Shown piece by piece: positions 28,259-38,134 of a DNA stretch of 64,000 nucleotides. The stretch is from positions 744,001 to 808,000 of the forward strand of contig CP179198.1 of the NCBI GenBank assembly GCA_051201585.1. Direction: 5' to 3'. A program made the position numbers and the translations under genes. The DNA is from UBA868 sp016776875. Its GTDB lineage: Bacteria; Pseudomonadota; Gammaproteobacteria; Arenicellales; UBA868. Each line of letters starts with the position of its first letter. Position 1 is the stretch's first letter. Under the pieces are notes generated by a model. It was not told where the DNA came from and ran no database searches. It saw only the letters and a program-made list of their open reading frames with translations.

Positions 28259-29338
28259 ATGTTCCACCGAAAAAAATTGTTGTTTGATGGCCCATTGATG
28301 ATCGGGTTGATTACGCTTTCTTTCCTCGGACTCGTTGTGATCTATAGTGCATCCGGGGAAAACTTCAGCGTGATGGTGCGTCAGGGTATTCGCCTTGGTA
28401 TTGGTTGGGGTGTCATGATTCTTGTTGCTCAAATTTCGCCTGAGACGATTAAACGATTCTCGCCCCATTTTTTTATCGTTGGAGTGGTAGTGCTCATTTC
28501 AGTCTTACTGGTGGGCGTCGTTGCCAAAGGGGCTCAACGCTGGCTTGATCTTGGGGTTTTTCGTTTTCAACCTTCCGAATTAATGAAGCTCGCATTACCC
28601 ATGATGGTGGCCTGGTTAATGACAAGAGATAAGTTGCCCCCTACTTTTACCATTATTCTTCTGGCGTTAGTGCTCACGGCTATTCCAGCGGGACTTGTTG
28701 TGATTCAGCCAGATCTTGGAACGGGCATCATGCTTGCCGCTTCAGGGTTGCTGGTTATTTTTCTTGCAGGGATTCGTTGGCGGCATTTAATGATGATGCT
28801 TGCAACGGTAGCTGCTGTTGCGCCGTTTCTTTGGTCGCAATTGCACGACTACCATCGACAACGAATTCTTACCCTTTTTGATCCCTGGGCAGACCCAATG
28901 GGTAGCGGGTATCAAACGATCCAGGCTCAGATTGCAATCGGTTCTGCTGGAATCTGGGGAAAAGGCTGGCTTCAGGGGAGTCAATCGCATCTGGAATTTA
29001 TTCCGGAACGCAGCACGGATTTCATTTTTGCTGTTTTTGCAGAGGAGTTCGGTCTAATTGGCGTGTTGATGCTCATTGTGTTGTATCTCTTTATTGTGGG
29101 GAGATGTTTGGCGATGGCGTATCAAACGAAGGAAACCTATTCACGCCTTTTGATTGGGGCGCTAGCGCTTACCTTCTTCTTCTACTTATTTGTTAATCTA
29201 GGAATGGTGTCGGGGATTTTGCCAATCGTGGGCGTGCCGTTACCGCTCGTGAGTTATGGGGGGACCTCGATGCTGACTTTAATGACAGCATTTGGGATTA
29301 TGATGGGTATGCATTCAAGACGCAGACTAATGACATGA
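28259..29338 (+). CDS. rodA: Peptidoglycan glycosyltransferase RodA (MrdB)
   Basis: A 359-residue SEDS-family protein with about ten membrane helices. Typical elements are GAQRWLDLGVFRFQPSELMKLA, VVIQPDLGTGIM, the HLEFIPERSTDFIFAVFAEE loop and PLPLVSYGGTSMLTLM. It polymerises glycan strands from lipid II together with PBP2. The stop overlaps the mltB start by 4 bp (ATGA). Confidence 0.98.
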   Translation: MFHRKKLLFDGPLMIGLITLSFLGLVVIYSASGENFSVMVRQGIRLGIGWGVMILVAQISPETIKRFSPHFFIVGVVVLISVLLVGVVAKGAQRWLDLGVFRFQPSELMKLALPMMVAWLMTRDKLPPTFTIILLALVLTAIPAGLVVIQPDLGTGIMLAASGLLVIFLAGIRWRHLMMMLATVAAVAPFLWSQLHDYHRQRILTLFDPWADPMGSGYQTIQAQIAIGSAGIWGKGWLQGSQSHLEFIPERSTDFIFAVFAEEFGLIGVLMLIVLYLFIVGRCLAMAYQTKETYSRLLIGALALTFFFYLFVNLGMVSGILPIVGVPLPLVSYGGTSMLTLMTAFGIMMGMHSRRRLMT

Positions 29339-30354
29339 CAAGAGAAAAAATTTTTAAAAGTCGTAATGATATGCAGCGCTCGAACATCAGCCTCATAGGG
29401 GTATTGGCGTTTGGGGTGTTCTTCTGGTCAAACGTTGATGCGGTATCGCTTGAAAAATATCCCGAATTAACCGAGCTTGCATCTGAGCTTGATGGCAATC
29501 TGGGGTTGCGAAAGGAAAAAATCGAGTCTTGGTTTGAAGATGCCGAGATAAAGACCAAAATTATTGATGCAATGAATCGACCGGCAGAGAGGCTTGATTG
29601 GCATCGTTATCGGTCTTTGTTTGTGAATACGGCATCAGTTGAGGGAGGCGTTAAGTTTCTTAAGGAGAACGCCGTAGTACTTGGTGAGGCTGAAGCTCGA
29701 TACGGCATTCCAGCGGAAATCATTGTCGCCATCATTGGTGTTGAAACGCGGTATGGGAAAGTCCTCGGGAATCTAAGGGTGCTTGATAGTCTGGTGACGC
29801 TTTCAGTCGAGTATCCACGCCGGAGCAAGTTTTTTTCTTCACAACTAGCACATTTTCTTAAACTTACGGCGGAGGAGGGTCTGGATCCTACTGTGGTAAA
29901 GGGCTCTTACGCAGGCGCGATGGGAATTCCCCAGTTTATGCCGAGTAGTTACCGAGACTATGCGGTTGACTTCGACGGTGATGGGCGAGCCGATCTTCTG
30001 AATAGCGTGGCAGATGCGATCGGAAGTGTGGCGAATTATCTCTCTCGATTTGGCTGGAAAGCCGGAACTCCAATCATGGCTCGTATCTCGCAGCCGCCAT
30101 CAGAAATAGAAAATTTGGTTACTCGAAAACTTACCGCAAACACGACGATCTCAGAAGTGCGCGAACTCGAAATTGAAATTTTCGGGCCTGATGATGACAA
30201 AGTTGGCGTCATGAAATTTGACGGAAAATCGGGACCGGACTATCGTATTGGCCACCATAATTTTTTTGTGATTACACGATATAACCGTAGTCAAAATTAT
30301 GCGATGTCGGTCTATGAGCTTGCAGAGAAAATAGCAGCAGCGTCGAGCAATTGA
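29335..30354 (+). CDS. mltB: Membrane-bound lytic murein transglycosylase B
   Basis: A 339-residue lytic transglycosylase with a hydrophobic N-terminal signal (no clear lipobox) and the MltB signature EIIVAIIGVETRYGKVLGN containing the catalytic Glu near residue 137, plus GSYAGAMGIPQFMPSSY and the DFDGDGRADLLNSVADAIGSVANY block. It cleaves glycan strands to 1,6-anhydro ends. It overlaps rodA and the following rlpA gene, indicating cotranscription with the elongasome. Confidence 0.95.
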   Translation: MTREKIFKSRNDMQRSNISLIGVLAFGVFFWSNVDAVSLEKYPELTELASELDGNLGLRKEKIESWFEDAEIKTKIIDAMNRPAERLDWHRYRSLFVNTASVEGGVKFLKENAVVLGEAEARYGIPAEIIVAIIGVETRYGKVLGNLRVLDSLVTLSVEYPRRSKFFSSQLAHFLKLTAEEGLDPTVVKGSYAGAMGIPQFMPSSYRDYAVDFDGDGRADLLNSVADAIGSVANYLSRFGWKAGTPIMARISQPPSEIENLVTRKLTANTTISEVRELEIEIFGPDDDKVGVMKFDGKSGPDYRIGHHNFFVITRYNRSQNYAMSVYELAEKIAAASSN

Positions 30355-31169
30355 TTTTGACAGTCAGTCGACTGCTTTTTCTTGGCGTTGTTTTAGCGGT
30401 CCTGTCGGGCTGTGGGATTTTCAAGGAAAAAAACTCGGGCGCGTATTATCAGGATGACGGGCCACCCAAAGGGGGCCCTGATCCATCGACAGTCGCTAAC
30501 CCTATTCCGCGCGCTGAACCGCTGAGTAAGATCGGCAATTCGTCTTACGAGGTATTCGGTGTCAGGTATTATCCGATGTCATCGATCGAATCGGGTTATA
30601 GCGAGGTGGGTGAAGCCTCTTGGTACGGCCGCAAGTTTCATGGGCGACACACCTCGAGTGGTGAGAAATACGATATGTTTGCCATGACGGCCGCGCATAA
30701 AACACTCCCTTTACCCACCTACCTGAGCGTTAAAAATCTCACCAACCAGAAAGAGGTTATCGTGCGGGTCAACGATCGCGGCCCTTTTTTAGGCGGGCGA
30801 ATTCTTGACCTTTCCTACATGGCAGCTCAGAAATTGGGCGTGGTTGAGTCGGGTACTGCTCAGGTGAAGATTACCGCGGTGGGCACTGTTTTGCCGGCGA
30901 CTCAACAACGGACGACAGAATCTTCGACTCGTTCCGAGGTGTCATTGCAAGCGGCAAGCTTTCAACTTAAGGAGAATGCCGTTCAACTTCGAGCAAAACT
31001 CATTCAGCACGGGATAAGTGAGACCAGGATTCAGACTGTGAAAATTGATGAGAGACTGTATTATCGAGTTCGCGCGGGCCCCTATCAAGATCAAGACGTG
31101 ATTCGTGAGAAAATATCAAAAATTAGATCGATTACAGGTATAGCGCCCAAGATATTGGTGGTGAATTAA
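30351..31169 (+). CDS. rlpA: Septal ring lytic transglycosylase RlpA (lipoprotein)
   Basis: A 272-residue lipoprotein from TTG 30351 with lipobox VLSGC near residue 21. The double-psi barrel domain has GEASWYGRKFHGRHTSSGEKYD and VRVNDRGPFLGGRILDLSYMAAQKL; the C-terminus (~200-270) is a SPOR domain that binds denuded glycan at the septum. It cuts denuded peptidoglycan during cell separation. It overlaps mltB by 4 bp and dacA by one base. Confidence 0.95.
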   Translation: MILTVSRLLFLGVVLAVLSGCGIFKEKNSGAYYQDDGPPKGGPDPSTVANPIPRAEPLSKIGNSSYEVFGVRYYPMSSIESGYSEVGEASWYGRKFHGRHTSSGEKYDMFAMTAAHKTLPLPTYLSVKNLTNQKEVIVRVNDRGPFLGGRILDLSYMAAQKLGVVESGTAQVKITAVGTVLPATQQRTTESSTRSEVSLQAASFQLKENAVQLRAKLIQHGISETRIQTVKIDERLYYRVRAGPYQDQDVIREKISKIRSITGIAPKILVVN

Positions 31170-32365
31170 TGCAACAGACTTTAGAAAAATTTAGACAGAT
31201 AGTCGGTGTTTTTTTGATTTCTATTATCGTAGGCTTTGCGAGTGGGTCAGCGGTAACCGCATCGGAGGTTGAGTCAGATCTTGAAGGCGCGATGAGATCA
31301 ACGATTCCAGCTCCAAACCTTAAAGTATTGTCTTGGCTCTTGATGGACGCAAAAACAGGTTTAACCCTGGCCGCAAACAATCCAGATGCTCCGGTAGAGC
31401 CTGCCAGTCTTACAAAATTAATGACGGCGTTTATCGTTTTTCGAGAAATTGAAAGAGAGACTATTTCACTTGACGATATTGTCGTTGTTAGTGAAAAAGC
31501 GTGGCGTTCGGAAGGATCGCGGATGTTTATCGAGGTTGGCGATAAAGTGCGCATTGATGATCTTTTGATGGGTCTGGTGGTTCAGTCTGGAAATGATGCC
31601 GCTGTTGCGCTGGCTGAGCATGTTGCCGGAAGCGAAGAAGGTTTTGCAGATTTGATGAACCAAACCGCCTCTGAACTTGGCATGGATAACAGCAATTTTG
31701 TCAACAGCGCCGGGATGCCACATCCGGATCACTATACAACCGCGCGCGATATTTCCCAACTTGCCAGAGCGATTTTGATCGATCAGCCCGACCACTATGA
31801 CCGGTATAAAATTCGCGAATTCACCTGGAATGGAATTACCCAGAAGAATCGTAACCCGCTATTGGGGCGGGATGAGTCGATTGATGGAATCAAGACAGGA
31901 CACACCCGATCCGCGGGCTATTGTCTTGTCGGTTCTGCCGAAAAAGACGGGATGCGGTTGATCGGGTCGGTGATGGGCGCTTCGGGAGATCGCGAGCGAG
32001 GAGACGCTGTTTACTCATTGCTTCGGTTTGGGTTTGCAGCATATGAGCATCATGACCTTTACCCAGCCGGTGATGGCATTGTGGATTCAATCGTTTTTAA
32101 AGGCGCAAAAAATTCGGTGGCGCTCGGATTATCTGATGCGGTGACTCTTGTTCTGCCTAAAGGGGCAGGTAAAGATCTTCAAGCCAGTGTTTCACTGACT
32201 GATCCGGTGATCGCGCCGATAGGTTTGGGCGACGAGTTGGGCGTGTTGTCCGTCTCACTTGCGGGCGAACAGATTGTTTCCCGTCCCTTGGTATCGCTTG
32301 AGCAGGTCGCCGCAGGCTCATTGTGGCAGACGTTAAGCGATACCGTACGACTCTGGTTTTATTGA
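31169..32365 (+). CDS. dacA: D-alanyl-D-alanine carboxypeptidase (PBP5/6 type)
   Basis: A 398-residue low-molecular-weight PBP. A signal peptide (cleavage after about AVTA) precedes the serine protease domain with SxxK in PASLTKLMTAF near residue 80, SGN in VVQSGNDAAV near 139 and KTG in DGIKTGHTRSAG near 242. The C-terminal beta domain ends in SLWQTLSDTVRLWFY, a short amphipathic membrane anchor. It trims the terminal D-Ala of peptidoglycan stem peptides. It starts in the TAATG stop of rlpA. Confidence 0.96.
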   Translation: MQQTLEKFRQIVGVFLISIIVGFASGSAVTASEVESDLEGAMRSTIPAPNLKVLSWLLMDAKTGLTLAANNPDAPVEPASLTKLMTAFIVFREIERETISLDDIVVVSEKAWRSEGSRMFIEVGDKVRIDDLLMGLVVQSGNDAAVALAEHVAGSEEGFADLMNQTASELGMDNSNFVNSAGMPHPDHYTTARDISQLARAILIDQPDHYDRYKIREFTWNGITQKNRNPLLGRDESIDGIKTGHTRSAGYCLVGSAEKDGMRLIGSVMGASGDRERGDAVYSLLRFGFAAYEHHDLYPAGDGIVDSIVFKGAKNSVALGLSDAVTLVLPKGAGKDLQASVSLTDPVIAPIGLGDELGVLSVSLAGEQIVSRPLVSLEQVAAGSLWQTLSDTVRLWFY

Positions 32366-32370
32366 TCAGG

Positions 32371-32652
32371 ATGACGAACGATGTAGATGGGCCGTCGCCT
32401 GAATTGCTGGATTTTCCCTGTCAGTTTCAGATCAAAGCAATGGGGCGTAAGGTGGATGGGTTTCAGCAGCGAGTCAGCGAGATTGTGCTTCGCCATTTAA
32501 ATGGTGCCCTGATTCTGGATAAATCGATCAGAGAGAGTTCAAGTTCTCGCTATGTGTCGGTGAGTTGTACGATCCAGGCAACAAGTCGTGAACAGTTGGA
32601 CGCAATTTATATGGATTTGAACAGCGAGCAAGATGTGTTGATGACCTTATAA
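32371..32652 (+). CDS. ybeD: DUF493 family protein YbeD
   Basis: A 93-residue DUF493/YbeD protein from ATG 32371, 5 bp after dacA. It contains DFPCQFQIKAMGRKVDGFQQRVSEIV and SRYVSVSCTIQATSREQLDAIYMDL, the conserved alpha-beta fold resembling regulatory ACT domains. Function unknown; it lies between dacA and lipB in most Gammaproteobacteria, as here. A longer reading frame beginning inside dacA (32323) is not used. Confidence 0.92.
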   Translation: MTNDVDGPSPELLDFPCQFQIKAMGRKVDGFQQRVSEIVLRHLNGALILDKSIRESSSSRYVSVSCTIQATSREQLDAIYMDLNSEQDVLMTL

Positions 32653-32667
32653 CCATTTTGCGTTTTC

Positions 32668-33288
32668 ATGAAAGAGTATTCTCCTATTCAGTTTCAGCAT
32701 TTTGGCTGCTGTGAATATATTGAGACGATGAATCGAATGCGAGCGTGGACGGATGACCGGGATTCAAACACGGTCGACCAAGTCTGGTTTCTCGAGCACT
32801 TTCCGGTTTATACCCAGGGCGTGAGTTGTGACGCTCGCCCCATTGATGAGCGTCAGGGAATCCCGGTAATCAAGTCGGATAGAGGAGGGCAAATTACATA
32901 CCACGCTCCGGGACAGTTGATCGCGTATTTTTTATTTGATCTTAAGCGTCGAAAACTTGGCGTCCGGAAACTTGTTTCCATGATTGAGCAAGCAACCATC
33001 ATGATGTTGGCTGAGCTTGGACTTACGGCAAACACCAAGGAAGGGGCGCCGGGGGTTTATATCGCTGGGGAAAAAATTGCCGCGCTCGGCCTTAGAGTCC
33101 GCGCCGGATGCAGCTATCATGGCTTGAGCATTAATGTCGACCTGGATCTTGATCCATTTTTGAATATTCACCCCTGCGGGTATCAAGACCTTAAAGTGAC
33201 CAGTTTGCGAGATCACGGCATTTCTTTAACAGTCGCCGATGTTGCACAGCGCCTAAAAACGGTTGTCAGTCGCCTCTCTGAGTTGTAA
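32668..33288 (+). CDS. lipB: Octanoyltransferase LipB
   Basis: A 206-residue LipB. Motifs are SDRGGQITYHAPGQLIAYFLFDL near residue 70, AALGLRVRAGCSYHGLSINVDLDL and the catalytic Cys in NIHPCGYQDLKVTSL. It transfers octanoyl from acyl carrier protein to lipoyl domains, the first step of lipoate synthesis. No lipA follows; the next gene (murU) is convergent 25 bp away, ending the long morphogenetic operon. Confidence 0.96.
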   Translation: MKEYSPIQFQHFGCCEYIETMNRMRAWTDDRDSNTVDQVWFLEHFPVYTQGVSCDARPIDERQGIPVIKSDRGGQITYHAPGQLIAYFLFDLKRRKLGVRKLVSMIEQATIMMLAELGLTANTKEGAPGVYIAGEKIAALGLRVRAGCSYHGLSINVDLDLDPFLNIHPCGYQDLKVTSLRDHGISLTVADVAQRLKTVVSRLSEL

Positions 33289-33313
33289 CTGGGATAACCC
33301 CAGAATGCCCCGA

Positions 33314-33997
33314 CTAGTCGTTATTTTCGCTTTTTCTTGCAGCATCGAGACGGTCCGGTGTCCCAACATCAATCCAGCGGCCTGTAAAAAGTGATCCGCT
33401 GATAAAGCCATCCTGTGATGTCTGTTTCAGAATCGGTGCAAGCGGAAACCTTCCAGGTGAGCAACTATCGAATAATTTTTTACGATAAACGCCAATGCCT
33501 GAGAAAGTTAGATTTTCCTCGGGACATTCGCTTGGCAACTTTACTTTCCCGGCCTCTAGACGAAAATCGCCTTCGGGGTGGTGGGCCGGATTTTTAACCA
33601 GGATCAGATGAGCATAACTGTCCATTTTGTTGGGCAATCGATCAAAAGCAAAGTCAGTTCTGATATCGGCGTTAACAACAACGAAGGGGTCCGAAGCAAC
33701 ATGATCTAACGCCTGCAGAATACCGCCTCCTGTCTCAAGTGCGCCGTTGGACTCCTGCGAGAAATAGATCTCCACGCCGCTCGGTGCATATTGCGAAACA
33801 TGATCGATAATTTTTGCGCCTAAATGGGCAACATTGATCGTGATTTGGTCTATTCCAGCGGCATTCAGGGCGGTTAAATGGTGGTCAATCAGCGTGGTCT
33901 GGCCGATGTGGAGCAACGGTTTTGGGATCGTGTCGGTGACCGGAGAGAGTCGTTCCCCGCGACCGGCGGCTAGGATGATTGCTGATTTTGGAGGCAT
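33314..33997 (-). CDS. murU: N-acetylmuramate-1-phosphate uridylyltransferase-like NTP transferase (MurU)
   Basis: A 227-residue sugar nucleotidyltransferase. The N-terminus has SAIILAAGRGERLSPVTDTIPKPLL (the G-x-G-x-R and PKP motifs), then GGGILQALDH and VVVNADIRTD. The location divergent to lptD is that of MurU of Pseudomonas, which with the kinase AmgK recycles cell-wall MurNAc. AmgK, usually just upstream, is absent: only 73 bp separate murU from the lptD frame. Related glucose-1-phosphate nucleotidyltransferase activities remain possible. Confidence 0.8.
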   Translation of the reverse strand: MPPKSAIILAAGRGERLSPVTDTIPKPLLHIGQTTLIDHHLTALNAAGIDQITINVAHLGAKIIDHVSQYAPSGVEIYFSQESNGALETGGGILQALDHVASDPFVVVNADIRTDFAFDRLPNKMDSYAHLILVKNPAHHPEGDFRLEAGKVKLPSECPEENLTFSGIGVYRKKLFDSCSPGRFPLAPILKQTSQDGFISGSLFTGRWIDVGTPDRLDAARKSENND

Positions 33998-34033
33998 GAT
34001 GAATTTTTACCTTCATGTTTCTGGCGATGGAGA

Positions 34034-34062
34034 TTCCGACAACTGATGACCTTGCCTATAAT
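34034..34062 (+). promoter_or_regulatory. Candidate sigma-70 promoter of lptD
   Basis: A consensus TATAAT at 34057-34062 with a weak TTCCGA 17 bp upstream (34034-34039) places transcription start near 34070. This favours translation from ATG 34173 rather than the ATG at 34071, which would be leaderless. Confidence 0.4.
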
Positions 34063-34172
34063 AAAGCCTTATGAATCTTGATTCTCATTACCAGAAATTT
34101 CTGTTTTTTGTTAAAACTGTTGCACCTTTGTTTTGCGGCAAGGTCCTTCAAACATTAGGTATGGTTTTCCAT

Positions 34173-36720
34173 ATGAAAGATATCAGACGCGCTTATCGAG
34201 TGGCGCTCGTTATATTATGGGTGAGCGTTGCTTCTGCTACCACCGCGAAGGCGCAAGCGCCCGTTAATTTTGCTGACGAAAAAGCGTGCCCTGCAGATCT
34301 TATCGATGTACCGCTGACTTTAATTCCCTATCTGAACCGAGACTCTGCGCAGCTGCCGATAAATCTTGAGGCTGATTCTATTGATATTCCGTCAGCGGAT
34401 GAGCTTGAGCTGAAGAGGGGGCGCCTTTGCAACTCAGGGCGCGCGGGCGATATACGCAGATGAAATTCTTTTTAATAAAAAGACGATGTCTCTCGAGGCT
34501 AAGAAAGCGATCTTATTTTCTGAGCAAGGGGATCGGATTACTGCAGTTGCACTTGATCTCGATATGGAAACCCGAATCGGAACCGCGTCGGACGTTACCC
34601 TGCAGTTATCAAGACGAGATCCAATTCCAAAGAGAAAGATTGAAGATTTTTCTGCATTGTCTTTCGATCAATCAGGGTACACCATGGCGGTCGCCGGTAC
34701 GTCTGGAAGTGTCAAAGGGCCAAGCGCAACAGGTTATTCATCGGGAACGATTCGTCTGTCGTCGGGAGAGACATTAGCGATTAACAGCGATGAGTCAGAA
34801 ATTATGGATCAGGCCGATATTGAGCCGATTGGCGTTAAAGCCAAAGCCCGTGCAACCGCGAGCCGTTTGTTTCTCGAGGGGCATGATCGTGAGCGACTGG
34901 AAGATGTCGTTTATTCAAGATGTGTGGCTGGAGATGATGCCGTATTAATTGAGGCAAGCGAGATTACATTGGATCATGCATCCGGTGTCGGGGTTGGCGA
35001 TAATTTAAAAGTGCGGTTTTATGGTGTGCCAATTGCGTATGCGCCGCGATTGAGTTTTCCGATTACCGAGGAGAGAAAAAGTGGCCTGTTATTCCCCACC
35101 ATTGGCTATGGAAACAACTGGGGGTTTAATGTTGAAGTCCCTTATTACTGGAATATCGCACCAGCCCGAGATGCAACATTCGCAGGGCGCTATATGGGTA
35201 ACCGAGGCTTTCTAGGGTCAGGGGAGTTTCGCTACATGGGCGATACAACCTTCAGTAACTTCAATGGAATCGTGCGCGGAGAATTTATGCCCGATGACTC
35301 CAAGTATGGCGACGGCCGCTATGGATTCAGTTATCAGCATAGACAAAATATCGCAAAGCAGGGTTCAAGAATCTCACTTAATGCGGATGTGGGATACGTA
35401 TCAGATAAAGACTACCTTACAGACCTCGCAAACAATCTTCAGATTAGTAGCGCGTCGCATCTTCCGCAAAGGGCAGATGTTTCGATTGATCCCTCCGATA
35501 TTTTTCTTGAGGACGAAAACTTTTTGTTAAATGTTGATGCGACAGCCTATCAAACAGTCGATAAAAATGTTTCAAAAGATAATGAGCCATATAGTCGACT
35601 ACCCGGTATTCGCGCAGATTGGGAAAAAGACTTCACAGTAGGGTCCCAGCAATCTGTGAGTTATAACGAGACTCGTTTTACTTTAAAACCTGAAGTTAAA
35701 TCTGAGTTGGTCAACTTCGGGCATGCCTCTTCCAGTAAGACAACCGGATTGAGATGGGATACCGAGACGTCCCTCGCAGTGCCAATTGAAAGATCATTTA
35801 TTGAAATTACACCAAAAGTGACTTACGCGTATACCGCATACAACGTGGAAAACCAGCCGGTTGGCCAGTCGTCGGATCCCACTCGAGGTATTTATCTTTT
35901 GGAATTGGGTTCAAAACTATTTTTGGAGCGTGAGGTCAGTTGGGGTGAAACAGGCCACACCCAAACACTGGTTCCAAGTCTGACATATCACTATGTCCCC
36001 TACGAAGATCAAGACGATCTTCCGGTCTTTGATTCAGGTTCTGTTGGTTTCGACAATATTGCAGATGCTTTCCTTGGGAACGGTTTCTGGGGGTCAGACC
36101 GGATTCAGAACTTTCAGGGGTTCACGCTGGGGCTCGCAAGCGAGACTTATCAATCGGATAGTGGCGACGATCTGTTGCGCTGGGATTTAGCTCAGCAAAT
36201 TTATCTTGCCGACCGCGAAGTAACGATTGGTAGTGAAGAGTTGGATGATAGCGATCTCTCACCACTAGTCGGGAAGATTAATTTTTATCCGACAAAGACT
36301 CTGAAGACAGATGGTTTCTTAAACTGGAACTGGGATGAGAGCAAGGTCGAGCATTGGCGGCTCGGCGCTGCGTTAAATCCAGATTTTCGTCGCAAACTTT
36401 CAGCGACTTACGGATGGTATGAGACGTCTAGCAGCATGCAGTTGGATTTCACCTGGCCGATTTCATCTCGATGGCAGTTTGGTTCAAATCTGCTGCGCAG
36501 TGAGTCTGATTCCAGCGATGATGGAATCTATTCCAAAGTCAGCCTAGGTTACGATGCGTGCTGTTGGGCGATACAGGTTGCACTTGAGGATCGACCGAGT
36601 GGCTCTGACAATAATTCCGAAACGAAATTTATGGCGACTTTCAGCCTGAAAGGTATGGGCCGAATCTCGACTAATCAGCTTGAGGGTGGATTCACAGCCA
36701 GCGCGCCGTCTCTTAATTAA
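34173..36720 (+). CDS. lptD: LPS-assembly protein LptD (frame break near 34415)
   Basis: About 848 residues. MKDIRRAYRVALVILWVSV up to AKA is a signal peptide (ATG 34173; the frame is open upstream to ATG 34071). The N-terminal OstA/LptA-like jellyroll begins LEADSIDI. The frame breaks at 34412-34421; removing one base there gives GGAFATQGARAIYADEILFN, leading into the long C-terminal frame, with Y-x-Y-rich strands of the 26-strand barrel and paired cysteines (CVAG, DACCW). LptD inserts LPS into the outer leaflet with LptE. lptD-surA order is conserved. The break is not repaired by removing a G from AGCT; a short G run and two nearby AGCT sites are present. Confidence 0.92.
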
Positions 36721-36735
36721 ATCCTTTAATCCAAG

Positions 36736-38076
36736 TTGAAAAGCAAAATTTTTTATAACCCTTACGAAGTGCAGAACAGCCGAATTAGAAATTTTGCAGT
36801 CGCGCTCTTGATGAGTTTGTTTTGCTCATCATTTGCTTCCGGCCAGGAGATGATCAATAAGGCGCTTGTCATTGTTAATGAATCGATCATTACGCAGGCG
36901 GACCTTGACCAGCAGATATCAATTGCCCGACTGGAATTTAGCGCGAGTGGGCGTGCACCACCGCCTAACTCTGTACTGTCATCACAGGTGCTGGAGGAAA
37001 TGATCGTCGATAATCTGCTGCTTGACGTGGCGCAGCGGTTTGGTATTTCGACGACGGACAGTCAGGTGAATTACGCGCTTTCCGTCATTGCAAAGCAGAA
37101 TCAATTGAGCGGTGTTCAGTTTAAGGCGCTGATTGAGGAGAACGGTGTGAGGTTTGAAAACTACCGAATGGATCTACGTCGACAACTTACGATTCGGCAA
37201 TTAGTCAACAATCGGATTGGCCGTACGATTAATGTCAGTTCTCAGGAGATTGATGATTACCTGCTTCAAAATCCCTATGAAATAGACGAGCAAGACGACA
37301 AGTTTGAACTGGCTCAAATCCTGATCTCTATTCCTGTTAATGCAACAGAAGAAATGCTTTTGGCGCTAGAGAAGACGGCTAACGAGATTTATCAAAGTCT
37401 TAAGGGCGGACTTTCATTCGATGACGCGATTGAGAAATACCTTCCGGGGGAGGGCAATAGGCAAAATGCATATTTGGGATTGCGCAGTCGTTCCCAATTG
37501 CCGCAAATTTTTATTGATGCGCTGAATAATGTTGAAATTGGCGGTATTTCTGAGATGTTCAAAAGCCCCCGGGGCTGGCATATTCTGAAATTGATCGACG
37601 TCCAGCAGGCTGGCGTCTCAATGGTATTACAGCGACAGGTCAGGCATATTTTGCTTCGTCAGACTGATCTTTTGCGAAAAGAGCAGATTCGATCTCGATT
37701 GGAAAGGATTCGCGATCGAATTCTCGCGGGAGAAGATTTTGGGTCTGTTGCGCGATTGCAGTCGGAAGACCCTTCCTCGCGCGCATTAGGCGGGAGCCTG
37801 GGTTGGATCGATGCAGGGCAGTTGCCCGTCGAATTTGAACAAATATTAGACGCGCTTACACTCAATGAAGTTAGTCCAATATTCGAGACAGGAGCAGGGC
37901 TGCATATTGCGCAGGTGATGGATCGTCGAGAGATTGATATCGGAGAGAACTTGCGCAGGTTGGAGGCAGAACAGGTATTGAGGGGACGGAAAACCGATGA
38001 GGCATTGGAGCAGTGGTCTCAATCCCTCCGGGAAGATGCCTATGTCGAATACCGCACGTCCCTGCTTAGCGAGTAG
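36736..38076 (+). CDS. surA: Periplasmic chaperone and peptidyl-prolyl isomerase SurA
   Basis: A 446-residue SurA from a TTG at 36736, with a signal peptide ending near FASGQ. Order: SurA N-terminal chaperone domain (INKALVIVNESIITQADL, YRMDLRRQL), then two PpiC/parvulin domains (FELAQILISIP; RQVRHILLR with LGGSLGWIDAGQLP and FETGAGLHIAQVMDR). It escorts outer-membrane proteins, including LptD, to the Bam complex. It follows lptD by 15 bp. The usual next genes pdxA and ksgA are absent and the amtB gene is convergent. Confidence 0.95.
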   Translation: MKSKIFYNPYEVQNSRIRNFAVALLMSLFCSSFASGQEMINKALVIVNESIITQADLDQQISIARLEFSASGRAPPPNSVLSSQVLEEMIVDNLLLDVAQRFGISTTDSQVNYALSVIAKQNQLSGVQFKALIEENGVRFENYRMDLRRQLTIRQLVNNRIGRTINVSSQEIDDYLLQNPYEIDEQDDKFELAQILISIPVNATEEMLLALEKTANEIYQSLKGGLSFDDAIEKYLPGEGNRQNAYLGLRSRSQLPQIFIDALNNVEIGGISEMFKSPRGWHILKLIDVQQAGVSMVLQRQVRHILLRQTDLLRKEQIRSRLERIRDRILAGEDFGSVARLQSEDPSSRALGGSLGWIDAGQLPVEFEQILDALTLNEVSPIFETGAGLHIAQVMDRREIDIGENLRRLEAEQVLRGRKTDEALEQWSQSLREDAYVEYRTSLLSE

Positions 38077-38100
38077 CGCCCTTCCGAAAAAGGACGCTAC
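38073..38100. terminator. Imperfect hairpin between convergent surA and amtB
   Basis: GTAGCG-C-CCTT and AAGG-A-CGCTAC (38073-38100) form a strong stem with one internal mismatch, overlapping the surA stop codon. There is no good T run on either side, so it may be a weak or Rho-assisted terminator. Confidence 0.4.
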
Positions 38101-38134
38101 TGCTACCCGCCTAGCCACTTTATGATTATTGGGT

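Noticed and set aside
34071..34172. LptD start at ATG 34071
   Set aside because: A signal peptide starts at ATG 34173 and the probable transcription start near 34070 would make 34071 leaderless; kept only as an alternative.
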